Part shown: one piece after another, positions 52,317 to 61,917 of the stretch
Numbering within the stretch: position 1 is the stretch's first letter
How the letters are laid out: each line of letters opens with the position of its first letter
Origin: Mxb001 sp044360385
Lineage (GTDB): Bacteria > Actinomycetota > Actinomycetes > S36-B12
NCBI GenBank assembly: GCA_044360385.1
Contig: JBIKKK010000001.1
Coordinates: 21,819 to 85,818 of the forward strand
Direction: 5' to 3'
Length of the DNA stretch: 64,000 bases
The notes under the pieces: model-generated
What the model was told of the DNA's origin: nothing
What the model saw: the letters and a program-made list of their open reading frames with translations, nothing else
Databases searched by the model: none
Program-made: the position numbers and the translations under genes

Positions 52317-54242
52317 CTAGACCTCCGCTTTTTCGGACACGGTGGTGTCGACGACGATGACATCGCTCTGGTCGCCGCCCGGAAGTCGATCGGCGCCCGA
52401 GTACATGTCGTCGATGAGGGGTGCGAAGGTCGCCGTGAGCGCGGAGCGCTTGACCTTCTGGGTAGCGGTGAGCTCACCGTCCTCGTGGTCGAGGGCCTTG
52501 GTGAGCATGCGGAACTTGCGAATGTTCTCCACGCGCGCGGTCGCCTCATTGACCTTGGCGATGATCCCCTGCACGAGCCGAAGCACCTCTTCCTTCTCGG
52601 AGAGATCCCGGTAGGTGGTGTAGGGGATGCGCTTCGCGCGTGCCCACTGCCCGACGGTGTCCTCCTCGACACCGATAAGCGCGGTGAGGTAGGGCCGCTG
52701 ATCACCGATGACGACGGCTTCGCGGATGAAAGGGGACGCCTTGAGGGCGTTCTCGAGCTCGGAGGGCGAGATGTTCTTGCCACCGGCCGTGATGATGATG
52801 TCCTTGATGCGGTCGATGATCTTCAGGTGCGTGCCGTCGACCCACTCTCCGACATCGCCCGTGTGCAGCCATCCCTCGGCATCGACGGTCTCGGCCGTGG
52901 CCTCGGGCCTGCCCCAGTAGCCCGCGAACGTGCCGGGGTGTCGAGTGAGGATCTCGCCCGTGCCCTCCGCCAGGATCACGTCGACGCCCGGGTGGGGCTC
53001 CCCGACGGTGCCGAGCTTGATGCGGCCAGCGCGGTTGCTGGTCGCCACCGCGCTGTTCTCCGTCATGCCGTAGAGCTCGTTGATCACGACGCCCATGGTG
53101 AAGAAGAAGAAGAGGACATCGGGTGAGATGGGTGCCGCGGCCGACGCCGCGGCCCTCACTCGGCGCAGGCCGAGGCGCTCGCGCAGTGCGCGGTAGAGGA
53201 AGACATAGCCGACGGAGTAGCGCAGTCGGCTCCACAGCGTGTGCTTGCCGCCGTTGGCCAGCATCGACTTGGCGATCCCCTGCCCGACCTTCATCCAAAT
53301 GCCGTAGTTGAGCTTCTTGATGCGAGAAGCCGCTGCCATGCGGACCTCGACCGCAGCCTTGAGCTTCTCCCAGATGCGCGGGACGGCGAAGAAGAGCGTC
53401 GGCTGCACCTCGCGGATGTTGACGGTCACGGTGTCGATGGACTCCGCGAAGTGCACGACCGCACCGGAGACGGCGTTGGTCCACGTCGTCACGGCTCGCT
53501 CGGCGACGTGGCACAGCGGGAGGTAGGACAGGATGACATCGCTGGGGTTGGGCGGCGGGTCGTATAGGCCGCCGCCGTCGACGATCACGCCGCTGGCGAA
53601 TTCGACGTTGGCGTTGGAGAGCATCGCCCCCTTGGGCGGTCCGGTCGTGCCGGACGTGTAGACGAGGGTCACGATGTCGCCGGGCTCTGCCTGGCCGGCG
53701 ACGCGCTCGAGTGCACGGGGATCGGCCTCGCGGTGGGCATGGCCGCGTGCGAGGAATTCCTCCCAGCTCATGAGCTTGGGGTGATCGATCGTGGCGACGC
53801 CGCGGGGATCGAGGTAGACGATGCGCTCGAGCGTGGGGCACTCAGCCTCGATGAGAAGCGCCTTGTCCACCTGCTCCTGGTCCTCGGCGATGAGGATCCG
53901 GGCGCCCGAGTCGGCGAGCAGGTAGGCCACCTCGGGTGCGGGGTTGGTGGGGTAGAGGCCGACGGTGATCCCGCGTACGGCATTGGTGCCCAGGTCGCCG
54001 AAGAGCCACTCGGGGCGGTTCTCGGAGTGGATGGCGACTCGGTCTCCCGGCTCGATGCCGAGTGAGAGAAGTGCGTGCCCGACCAGGCTCACCTGGTCGG
54101 CGTACTCCGCCCAGGTGATGTCGCGCCAGATGCCGAGGCGCTTGGCGCGCATCGCGACGCCGTCGGGTGCCGACTGGGCTCGGGACTGCACTGCCCCCAC
54201 CAGGGTCCAGGTGCCTGTGATGGGCTCGGCTACCGCGGTCAT
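52317..54242 (-). CDS. Long-chain-type acyl-CoA synthetase within the liv operon
   Basis: This 641-residue adenylate-forming enzyme has the P-loop YTSGTTGPPKGAML, ELYGMTENSA, TGDVGEW and the hinge IIDRIKDIIITAGGKNISP. The C-terminal segment LTATQKVKRSAL contains the catalytic Lys region. It is of the FAA1/FadD15 long-chain class by size and motifs. It is translationally coupled to livG (ATGA) and precedes livH, suggesting that the importer's substrate is a carboxylic acid activated to a CoA ester on entry. Confidence 0.9.
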   Translation of the reverse strand: MTAVAEPITGTWTLVGAVQSRAQSAPDGVAMRAKRLGIWRDITWAEYADQVSLVGHALLSLGIEPGDRVAIHSENRPEWLFGDLGTNAVRGITVGLYPTNPAPEVAYLLADSGARILIAEDQEQVDKALLIEAECPTLERIVYLDPRGVATIDHPKLMSWEEFLARGHAHREADPRALERVAGQAEPGDIVTLVYTSGTTGPPKGAMLSNANVEFASGVIVDGGGLYDPPPNPSDVILSYLPLCHVAERAVTTWTNAVSGAVVHFAESIDTVTVNIREVQPTLFFAVPRIWEKLKAAVEVRMAAASRIKKLNYGIWMKVGQGIAKSMLANGGKHTLWSRLRYSVGYVFLYRALRERLGLRRVRAAASAAAPISPDVLFFFFTMGVVINELYGMTENSAVATSNRAGRIKLGTVGEPHPGVDVILAEGTGEILTRHPGTFAGYWGRPEATAETVDAEGWLHTGDVGEWVDGTHLKIIDRIKDIIITAGGKNISPSELENALKASPFIREAVVIGDQRPYLTALIGVEEDTVGQWARAKRIPYTTYRDLSEKEEVLRLVQGIIAKVNEATARVENIRKFRMLTKALDHEDGELTATQKVKRSALTATFAPLIDDMYSGADRLPGGDQSDVIVVDTTVSEKAEV

Positions 54243-55032
54243 CGGGTCTCCGTTCCTGCTTCGCTGAGTTCCTCGCCGAGATAGGCGCGGATGACGTTGG
54301 GGTCTGACTGCACCACCGCCGGTGTGCCGAGGGCGATGCGCTCTCCGAAGTCGAGGACGAGCACGCGGTCCGCGAGGTCCATGACCAGTCCCATGTCGTG
54401 CTCGACCAGGATCATGGTCACGCCCATCTCAGCGCGGACGTCGAGGATGAAGCGGGCCATGTCCTCGGTCTCCTCGACGTTCATGCCGGCCACCGGCTCG
54501 TCGAGAAGAAGGAGGGTCGGGTCCATGGCGAGAGCCCGTCCGAGCTCCACGCGCTTCTTGACGCCGTAGGGAAGCATCCCCACGGGGAAGCTGCGCTTGC
54601 CCTCGATATCCAGGAAGTCGATGATGCGCTCGACTACTTCGCGATTGGCAACCTCTTGGCGCTTGGCCTTCCGGCTGAAGAGGAAAGCTGATGCGACGGA
54701 GTAGTTCATGTGCAGTGCCCGACCCAGCATGAGGTTGTCCAGCACGGTGAGGTTGTCGAAGAGCTCGATGTTCTGGAACATGCGCGCCACACCGAGTCGG
54801 GCGATGTCTTCGGGTGGCTTGCCGACGAGGTTCTCGTCGCGGAAGAGGATCGACCCCTGCTGCGGGTGGTAGACCCCGGAGATGCAGTTGAAGATCGACG
54901 TCTTGCCGGCGCCGTTGGGGCCGATGATGGCGAAGAGCTCGCCCTTGCGTACGTCGAAGCTGACATCGCGGATGGCCTGGGTGCCGCCGAAGGACAGGGA
55001 GATGCCCTCGGCGCTCAGGAGGACGTCCGTGC

Positions 55033-55045
<13 letters not shown>
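54239..55045 (-). CDS. livG: Branched-chain amino acid-type ABC ATPase LivG
   Basis: This 268-residue ATPase has Walker A GPNGAGKTS, the LivG-typical GVARMFQNIELFDNLTV Q-loop region, Walker B TLLLLDEPVAGMN and H-loop VEHDM. The signature region is LPYGVKKRVELGRALAM, a divergent LSGGQ that is normal in some LivG proteins. It overlaps the livF stop by 13 bases and the fadD start by four. Confidence 0.93.
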
Positions 55046-55818
<773 letters not shown>

Positions 55819-55832
55819 CGGGTGCCTCTCCT

Positions 55833-55872
55833 CCCTTGGCGGTCAAGCCCGACCCTTGGCGGTAGAGCCCGG
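55833..55872. repeat. 20-bp imperfect tandem repeat in the livF/livK intergenic region
   Basis: CCCTTGGCGGTCAAGCCCGA (55833-55852) is followed directly by a near copy (55853-55872) differing at four positions. It lies 15 bases upstream of livF and may bind a regulator of the divergent transporter genes. Confidence 0.6.
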
Positions 55873-55979
55873 CAGGGCGATCTAGCCGGCCCCCCGGGCC
55901 GCACCGCCCTGATGCCCCGCCATCTTGCCAAGGATTGGGCCCCCTGCGAGGCGAAGTTCCTAGCGGAGGTCCCTTTTCT

Positions 55980-55985
55980 TTGACA
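55980..55985 (+). promoter_or_regulatory. -35 box upstream of the liv substrate-binding protein
   Basis: A consensus TTGACA lies 82 bases before the start at 56068. The -10 at 16-18 bases spacing is poor (CATGGA or ATGGAT), so this is only a candidate. Confidence 0.35.
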
Positions 55986-56067
55986 GAGTGGGCGCGTAGG
56001 GCCATGGATCCCGCCAGGAGTGCTGGCCTGGGGACTGGCATCGAGCCGATGGCATGAGGAGGAAGTC

Positions 56068-57420
56068 GTGGTGTCCAAGCGCATGGCGAAGGTCCTCGCG
56101 GGCGCAGGGGCGGCTGCCCTGGTGCTCGTGGGGTGTAGCAGTGGGGGCGGCGACGCGACCCCGACCCAGGCGGCATCGTCCGAGGGGGGCACCTCACCCC
56201 GCGAAGGCATCGTCTTCGACGTCGGTGTCACCGAAGAGCCGTGCCCCGAGGCCATCAATCCTGGCAACGGGTGCATCTACCTCGGCGTCCTCTCCGATCT
56301 GACCGAGGGTCCGTTCGCACCGCTCGCGACCCAGGTTGTCACCGGGCAGCAGGACTTCTGGACCTATGTGAACCAGCAGGGCGGCATCTCCGGCTTCGAC
56401 GTCAACATGGCCGCCAATACGCGCGACAACAAGTACGACCCGGCGGTGCATAGCCAGGAGTACCGCGCGATCGAGCCCAATATTCTTGCGCTCGCCCAGA
56501 CCCTCGGCACGCCGCAGACCCAGGCGATCCTCGGCGATATGGAGGCCGACAACGTTATCGGTGTACCCGCCTCGTGGTGGTCGGGCTGGCAGTTCCCGGA
56601 GACTGACGGCGGCGTCATCTTGGAGTCGGGTTCGTCCTACTGCATCGCCGCCATGGGCGGCCTGGACTGGTGGGTGGAGAACAAGACCCCCATCACCAAG
56701 CTCGTCGCAGTCGGCTATCCCGGTGACTACGGCGGCGACTACGCCGCGGGTGCTGAGAAGTGGGCTGCCGCCAACGGAGTCGAGTTCGCGGGCATCGTCG
56801 AGACAGCTCCCAACGCCACCGCGGGCAACCAGGACGCGGCAGTGTCGGCTGTCGTCGAGTCGGGCGCTGATGTCGTCGCGATCGGCGTCGGCCCGGCAGA
56901 GGCCGCTGAGATCATCGGCAAGGCCGTAGCCGGCGGCTTCGAGGGGCAGTTCCTCGGTGCAGCGCCGACATGGAACCCGCTCCTCCTGCAGACTGCGGCT
57001 GCGCCCGCGCTGCTCGCGACCTACACCAATGTCGGCACCACGGGTTCCTTCGGCACTCCGTCGGCGGCGATGGACGCGATGCAGGCCCAGTTGGGTGAGG
57101 GCGTCCTGCCCTCCAATGACGGCTACACCTACGGGTGGGTGTGGCAGTACCCCCTCAAGGCAGCTCTCGAGAAGGCCGCAGCGAATGGTGACCTGACCCG
57201 TGAGGGCCTGGTCGCCGCGGTGCAGGGTGGCGTCGAGGTCGACTACGAGGGCGCTCTGCCCAACTCGCTCGTCGGCGGCCCGCCCGCGGACGTCGACCGC
57301 TCGGTGTCGATCAACATCCCGTCCGAGGAGGGTGCTCTCGGTATCGAGACCCTGCTCATGGGTTACGTCGGGCCGACCGCCCAGGCGTACGACTACAGCG
57401 CCCCCTGTTCTGGCGCCTGA
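56068..57420 (+). CDS. Substrate-binding lipoprotein of the liv-type ABC importer
   Basis: This 450-residue protein is a periplasmic-binding (LivJ/K-like, type I fold) lipoprotein: a lipobox LVLVGCSSGG follows a hydrophobic signal. The mature part contains LGVLSDLTEGPFA, a Rossmann-like pair of lobes with VAVGYPGDYGGDYAAGAEKW and ADVVAIGVGPAEAAEII. GTG at 56068 or 56071 may start it; GGAGG lies just upstream. It is divergent from livF and would deliver substrate to LivHMGF. It ends before a perfect 20-bp terminator stem. Confidence 0.9.
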   Translation: MVSKRMAKVLAGAGAAALVLVGCSSGGGDATPTQAASSEGGTSPREGIVFDVGVTEEPCPEAINPGNGCIYLGVLSDLTEGPFAPLATQVVTGQQDFWTYVNQQGGISGFDVNMAANTRDNKYDPAVHSQEYRAIEPNILALAQTLGTPQTQAILGDMEADNVIGVPASWWSGWQFPETDGGVILESGSSYCIAAMGGLDWWVENKTPITKLVAVGYPGDYGGDYAAGAEKWAAANGVEFAGIVETAPNATAGNQDAAVSAVVESGADVVAIGVGPAEAAEIIGKAVAGGFEGQFLGAAPTWNPLLLQTAAAPALLATYTNVGTTGSFGTPSAAMDAMQAQLGEGVLPSNDGYTYGWVWQYPLKAALEKAAANGDLTREGLVAAVQGGVEVDYEGALPNSLVGGPPADVDRSVSINIPSEEGALGIETLLMGYVGPTAQAYDYSAPCSGA

Positions 57421-57430
57421 TCACACTTCG

Positions 57431-57474
57431 AACATTGAGGGGCTGGATCCGCAAGGATCCAGCCCCTCAATGTT
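57431..57474. terminator. Perfect 20-bp terminator stem with a GCAA tetraloop
   Basis: Positions 57431-57450 and 57455-57474 are perfectly complementary around the loop GCAA, a GNRA-type tetraloop. It separates the binding-protein gene from the convergent channel-like gene and serves both. Confidence 0.9.
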
Positions 57475-57484
57475 GTGAGGACTA

Positions 57485-58474
57485 TCAGGTGAGTGAGGCG
57501 ACGAGTGCGATGATGACGGCGCTGATCGCGAGGAAGATGATGATCCCGGTGAGGAATCCGAAGCGGATCTTCTTGTTGAGGGCCTCGCCAGCCTCACCCT
57601 CCATCTTGTGCTCGTGGAAGAGGTGGGAGCCGATGATCCCGGCCAGGAGCACCAGACCCAGGGCGATAAAGCCGACGATGACGGACACGTCCCACACGGT
57701 GAGGTATCCGACGGAGCCCACGCCGCCTGCGGTGAAGACGTAGAAGACAGTCAGGCCGACGATTGCGGTCCCAGCAGTCCTGACCTGGTAGTCGTTGCGC
57801 CCGAGGAAGAGCGTCGCCAGGCCGAGAAGGATGAAGGTCAGGAGCGGTATGTAGTACTTGGTGATGCTGGCCACGGCGCTGCGGCCGATCGGGACGTCGA
57901 ACTCCACCTGAGAGTAGGTCTGGTCGAAGGCTGGGAAGTAGTGCTCGGATGAGGTGAAGGTGAAGGGCTCAAGGCTCCAGCCGGGCACGCCGATTTCCGA
58001 ACTGACCTCGCTGCCGGGCACATTGGGCACGAGGATGAGCTGCTCCACGGTGAGGTTTTGGTGCTCGATGATGATGGGGAGATTCTGTGTGTCGAAGGGG
58101 AAGAGCCTCACGTCAGGCTGGAGGACGAAGGTCCCGGATATCTGCCACCACGTCGCCCCCGCTTCCTCCAGGGTGACGTCGGACGTGTAGCTGTTGGCGT
58201 TGACTAGTTCCCACTCGTCTGCGCGGCAGGGTTCGCTGCAAGCCACGCCGAGGTAGAAGTTGGCGTGGAAGGTGCCCTCTTGCAGGCTGACGTTCGACAA
58301 ACTCGTGATCGCAATGGAGATCTGGGCCTCGGCGCCTGTGGGATCGGCGCCCGGCGCGGTCGTGGCCGCGGGGGCCGCATGGGCGGACTGGTTCACCGCG
58401 AAGATTCCCGCGGCGGCCGTGAGCGCGAGCGCCAGTGCGACCCAGATCAGCGGCAGGCGGGTCAGGTGAGGCAT
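57485..58474 (-). CDS. Pentameric ligand-gated ion-channel homologue
   Basis: This 329-residue protein has a signal peptide (about 1-33), an extracellular beta domain and four membrane helices (about 203-225, 231-251, 257-282 and 303-327). The Cys-loop-family signature FPFDTQ lies at 125-130, a conserved Pro is in helix 1 (YYIPLLTFILLG), and DEWELVNANSY precedes the signature as in prokaryotic members. The canonical Cys-loop cysteines are absent, as in other bacterial channels; Cys79 and Cys83 lie elsewhere. ATG 58474 has GGAG upstream. It converges with the importer's binding protein. The ligand and ion selectivity are unknown. Confidence 0.78.
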   Translation of the reverse strand: MPHLTRLPLIWVALALALTAAAGIFAVNQSAHAAPAATTAPGADPTGAEAQISIAITSLSNVSLQEGTFHANFYLGVACSEPCRADEWELVNANSYTSDVTLEEAGATWWQISGTFVLQPDVRLFPFDTQNLPIIIEHQNLTVEQLILVPNVPGSEVSSEIGVPGWSLEPFTFTSSEHYFPAFDQTYSQVEFDVPIGRSAVASITKYYIPLLTFILLGLATLFLGRNDYQVRTAGTAIVGLTVFYVFTAGGVGSVGYLTVWDVSVIVGFIALGLVLLAGIIGSHLFHEHKMEGEAGEALNKKIRFGFLTGIIIFLAISAVIIALVASLT

Positions 58475-58519
58475 CGGTCTCCATGGCGTCGTATTCGAGG
58501 CCATCAGCATAGGGGGCCC

Positions 58520-58525
58520 TAGGCT
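58520..58525 (+). promoter_or_regulatory. -10 hexamer for the small membrane protein
   Basis: TAGGCT ends six bases before the GTG at 58532, consistent with a leaderless transcript. Confidence 0.45.
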
Positions 58526-58531
58526 CAGAGT

Positions 58532-58861
58532 GTGTCGACGAACCAGATCCCCACGCCCGAGGCGACGGAGCCTGCGCATGGGGGCATAAAGCGCCTTCGC
58601 CGCCAGGTGGGTGTCCTGCGAGCGCTGACCGTCGTGAGCCTGGTGCTCGTGCTTGTCCTTGCTGTCTGGTCCGTCGTGGGCATCGTCTCGTTGTCATCAC
58701 AGGTGTCGTCGCTCGAAGCGAAGATCGATTCCCTGTCGGCCCTAGCGAGCGAGGGGCGCACAGCCGCAGGCGGCTCAGCGGGTGATGCGACGACGCCGAG
58801 CGCTCAGGCCGCTCCCGCCCCGGACCTACGCAAGGCGAGCGCGGGGAGTACTCGTTCGTAG
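58532..58861 (+). CDS. Small single-pass membrane protein
   Basis: This 109-residue protein has a basic N-terminal region, one membrane helix (about residues 31-55) and a short coiled-coil-like stretch (SSQVSSLEAKIDSLSAL) followed by an Ala/Gly/Ser-rich end. GTG at 58532 matches the leaderless spacing after TAGGCT. It is divergent from the channel gene, 57 bases away. No family was recognised. Confidence 0.55.
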   Translation: MSTNQIPTPEATEPAHGGIKRLRRQVGVLRALTVVSLVLVLVLAVWSVVGIVSLSSQVSSLEAKIDSLSALASEGRTAAGGSAGDATTPSAQAAPAPDLRKASAGSTRS

Positions 58862-58893
58862 TACGAGGTCGTGGAGCTAGTGGTGGGCTGCTC

Positions 58894-60204
58894 TCAACGT
58901 CGGGCGAGACTCAGGCGCAGGTTCGGGTCTGCGAAGAGCAGCGGGTCGTGAGCCACAGCAACAGTGTCGACATCCGAGGACACCGACCAGCGACGTGCAA
59001 TGAGAGCCAGCGCCAGCGCTCCCTCGAATGATGCGAGATGGACGCCGAGGCACACCTTCGGCCCGGTACTGAACGGCAAGTAGGCCCCTCGCTGGTCCGG
59101 AGACATGACTCCGGGTCGATTGCGGCCCGGACGGAACTCAGTCGGCGCGTCATAGATCGACTGGGCACGATGCGGGATCCAGGTGCTGAAGATGATCGGC
59201 ATCCCTACCGGGAGGTCAACCCCGGCAAGACTGAAGTCACCGACGACGGCGCGGTCGATGAGATCGCCGACCGGGTAAAGCCGGAGCGTCTCGGTGATCA
59301 CTTCCGCGCTCAGGGGAGCGCGTTCCTCGAAAACAGCGTGGAACTCGTCATTCAGCGGGATGGCAGTGGCCTCGCCCGCGAGAGCTTGCTGGATGTCGCT
59401 ATGGGTCGCCAGGAGCCAAAGGGCGAAGATCAGCGTGTTTGCCGTGGTCTTGTGGCCGGCGTAGATCAGACCCACGAGCTCATCGCGCAGTTCGCGATCG
59501 CTGAGGCTCTCACCGTCGGAAGTTGAGGCGGCCACGATGTGGCTGAGCAGGTCATCGCGTGGCTCTTGCCGCCGATCTGCGATGACGCCGACGATGAACG
59601 AGTCGAGGGCAGCGAGCGCGTCCGCAAACTCCTTGCGGCTCCGTGGGTCGTATGAGGCATCCTGGCTGATTGCGACGAAGGCCGCGTTGCGCTCGTCATC
59701 GAAGGCGTGGATCACCTCGCGGAACTCCCGGTGGTCGCCGGAGAACAACGTGACACCGATGACATCGAGGATGAGGTTCGTCACGGCCTCCGCGACGCGA
59801 AACTCCGAGGTCGGCTCCCACGCAGCGATTCCCTCGTCCAGCGATCGCTGGATGAGGAGGCCCAGCTGACGCACTCCTTTGTGGGTCAGCGGACGCTGGA
59901 CGACTCGACGGCGTCCGCGCCACGATTCACCGAAGTTCACGGTGAGGGCATGGCCCAGGCCTCCTGCCTTCTCGAATCCGCGAATGAGCGGTCCGAGCCC
60001 GACCTGAGAGAACGGCGCCATGAGGGTCGTCCGCATGAGGTCGGGATCGTTGAGCCAGAGGGCCTCCTCACCGTTGAGTGAGAACCGGAACATCGCCTCG
60101 CGGCCCTGTGCCATATCGATGAACTCCTGCCACTGGCCAACAGGATGCGGCATGTCGGCGTACTGCGGAACGGCGTCGATGCTTGGCACGTGCTCGCCTC
60201 TCAT
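58894..60204 (-). CDS. Cytochrome P450 with altered I-helix acid
   Basis: This 436-residue protein has the heme-binding PFSTGPKVCLG with Cys385, the K-helix ETLR (305-308) and the I-helix AGHKTT (249-254). The residue before the conserved Thr pair is Lys252, where most P450s have Glu or Asp for proton delivery. GTG at 60189 with AGAGG upstream is a possible shorter start; ATG 60204 is used here. No ferredoxin or reductase gene is adjacent. It is divergent from the MoCF-SDR pair and lies in a cluster with LysR and an alcohol dehydrogenase, so it probably oxidises a small organic compound. Confidence 0.88.
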   Translation of the reverse strand: MRGEHVPSIDAVPQYADMPHPVGQWQEFIDMAQGREAMFRFSLNGEEALWLNDPDLMRTTLMAPFSQVGLGPLIRGFEKAGGLGHALTVNFGESWRGRRRVVQRPLTHKGVRQLGLLIQRSLDEGIAAWEPTSEFRVAEAVTNLILDVIGVTLFSGDHREFREVIHAFDDERNAAFVAISQDASYDPRSRKEFADALAALDSFIVGVIADRRQEPRDDLLSHIVAASTSDGESLSDRELRDELVGLIYAGHKTTANTLIFALWLLATHSDIQQALAGEATAIPLNDEFHAVFEERAPLSAEVITETLRLYPVGDLIDRAVVGDFSLAGVDLPVGMPIIFSTWIPHRAQSIYDAPTEFRPGRNRPGVMSPDQRGAYLPFSTGPKVCLGVHLASFEGALALALIARRWSVSSDVDTVAVAHDPLLFADPNLRLSLARR

Positions 60205-60385
60205 TGGGGTGGGCCGGGTGCGGACACCAAGTCTGCGTCCTGCTCGCGCACCGGTCGACAAGTTCTGATGAAAGGTCGTGCGGCGCTGATGCCCGACCGG
60301 AATGAGGGCCCATCCGACAACCTCCTCGTGCCACCCGGACTCGTCGTAGCGTGCTCTCAGAGAAGGCATGGCAAGGGAGTGCGGC

Positions 60386-61132
60386 ATGAGCGAGCACAGC
60401 GTCAGCCCGCACTCGGCCGCCATCATCATCGTCGGCAGCGAGATCGTCGAGGGGACGGTGCGCGACGAGAACGGGCAGTGGTTGACCCAGCGCCTGCAGG
60501 ACCGGGGTATCTGGCCCCGCATGGTGGTGTCGATTTCGGACGACATCGCCCTGATCGCACAGGCCGTCAGGTCAGCCTGCGCGAGCGTCAACTACGTCGT
60601 AGTCAGCGGCGGCCTCGGCTGCACTCCCGACGATGTGACGAGGGTTGCGGTGGCGTCCGCCTTCGGAGTGCCCCTGCACGTGGACGCGGAGCAGGCCGAC
60701 ATTCTTGAAGGCAGGTCCACCTGGGCACGCGGGGAGCTTGCGCGCGCAGCCGCGACCTTGCCGCATGGCGGCCAAGTCATCGTCGGTCATCACGATGGTG
60801 TTCGCGGGTTCCTCATCGAGAACGTCCTCGTGCTGCCGGGAAACCCTCCGGAGATGCAAGCGATGTTCGAGGCATTCATCCGCGACTACCCTCCGCCAGC
60901 GGCGCCGATCTGCCGTGCCACCCTGTCGTTCGCAGCCACCGAGGACGCCCTGCGGACAACCCTCGGCGAATTTGAAGCGGCCTTCCCCGATGTAGAGCTG
61001 GGGTCTTACGCAGACCCGATGCGTGCGCCGGCCCGCGTTACCCTGGTGCTCCGCTCACGCGATCAAGGCATGCTCCACGATGCGTGCGCATGGTTCGATC
61101 GCGTCGGTCTTCGCTCCAGGGAGCATGCATGA
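60386..61132 (+). CDS. Stand-alone CinA-type MoCF-domain protein
   Basis: This 248-residue protein matches the N-terminal COG1058/MoCF domain of CinA: IIIVGSEIVEGTVRDENGQW, VSISDD and SGGLGCTPDDVTR, VLPGNPPEM. The C-terminal NMN-amidohydrolase domain of CinA is absent. ATG at 60386 is chosen because AAGGGAG lies six bases upstream; an in-frame ATG at 60368 exists. Family members hydrolyse ADP-ribose or FAD-like pyrophosphates or act in cofactor metabolism; the role here is unknown. It overlaps the SDR gene by four bases. Confidence 0.8.
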   Translation: MSEHSVSPHSAAIIIVGSEIVEGTVRDENGQWLTQRLQDRGIWPRMVVSISDDIALIAQAVRSACASVNYVVVSGGLGCTPDDVTRVAVASAFGVPLHVDAEQADILEGRSTWARGELARAAATLPHGGQVIVGHHDGVRGFLIENVLVLPGNPPEMQAMFEAFIRDYPPPAAPICRATLSFAATEDALRTTLGEFEAAFPDVELGSYADPMRAPARVTLVLRSRDQGMLHDACAWFDRVGLRSREHA

Positions 61133-61914
61133 ACAGCAGGGTTGCGGTGATCACCGGGGGCGCGAGTGGTCTTGGACTGGCCATCGCCCGAGCACTGGGG
61201 GCAGATGGATGGTCGGTGGCCCTGCTGGATTTCGACAGGGAGTCCTTAGGCGCATCGGTCGAGGACTTGCGCACGGAAGGTGTCGAAGCGGAGGGGTTCC
61301 ACGCCAACGCCGCTGATGGCACTGAGGTCAATGACGCGGTTGCCCGCATCGTTCAGCGATGGGGCCGTATCGATGCCCTCTTTGCCAATGCGGGTATCTC
61401 AGCCGGCCCGGGGCCAGCGGCCGGCGGTCGCGGGATCGCCGAGGTCGATGATGCCAACTGGGACCACGTGCTGGCGGTGAACCTCTCCGGAGTCATGCGG
61501 TCCATCCGGGCGTGCGTGCCCCACCTGACGGCGGCCGGTGGGGGCAGCATCGTGATTACATCTTCCTCGGCTGCGGTACGCCCCACCCTGTGGGTAGGGC
61601 ACGCGTACACCGCAGCAAAGGCCGCCCTCATCCCGCTCGGCAAGGTCCTGGCCATTGAGCTTGCCGGTGTTGGAATCCGGGTGAACATCATTGCCCCCGG
61701 GGCCTTCGTCACCGACATCGGCGGCGGGCGCCTGCGCGACCCTCAGGTGGCACAGAGCATGGCGCGCACCATCCCCATGCAACGGCTTGGCGATCCAGTC
61801 GAGGTGGGCGACCTGGCGCGATTCCTTGCGGGCGACGATTCGCGCTACATCTCCGGTGCGGTGATCAGCATCGATGGCGCCCTCGTTGCCGGTGAGTACG
61901 AACCTCCGGCCTGA
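61129..61914 (+). CDS. Short-chain dehydrogenase/reductase
   Basis: This 261-residue NAD(P)-dependent enzyme has the cofactor motif TGGASGLGLAIA, NAG (FANAGIS), the catalytic Ser in ITSSSAA and YTAAK with Tyr and Lys. The C-terminal ISGAVISIDGALVAGEY is a classical SDR ending. ATG 61129 overlaps the MoCF stop (ATGA), so the two are co-translated. It ends three bases before the convergent LysR gene. The substrate is probably an alcohol or ketone from the P450 pathway, by inference. Confidence 0.88.
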   Translation: MNSRVAVITGGASGLGLAIARALGADGWSVALLDFDRESLGASVEDLRTEGVEAEGFHANAADGTEVNDAVARIVQRWGRIDALFANAGISAGPGPAAGGRGIAEVDDANWDHVLAVNLSGVMRSIRACVPHLTAAGGGSIVITSSSAAVRPTLWVGHAYTAAKAALIPLGKVLAIELAGVGIRVNIIAPGAFVTDIGGGRLRDPQVAQSMARTIPMQRLGDPVEVGDLARFLAGDDSRYISGAVISIDGALVAGEYEPPA

Positions 61915-61917
61915 CGT

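Noticed and set aside
55842..55847. Minus-strand TTGACC as the -35 of livF
   Set aside because: The matching -10 and transcription start would fall at or inside the livF start codon, so it cannot serve the assigned start.
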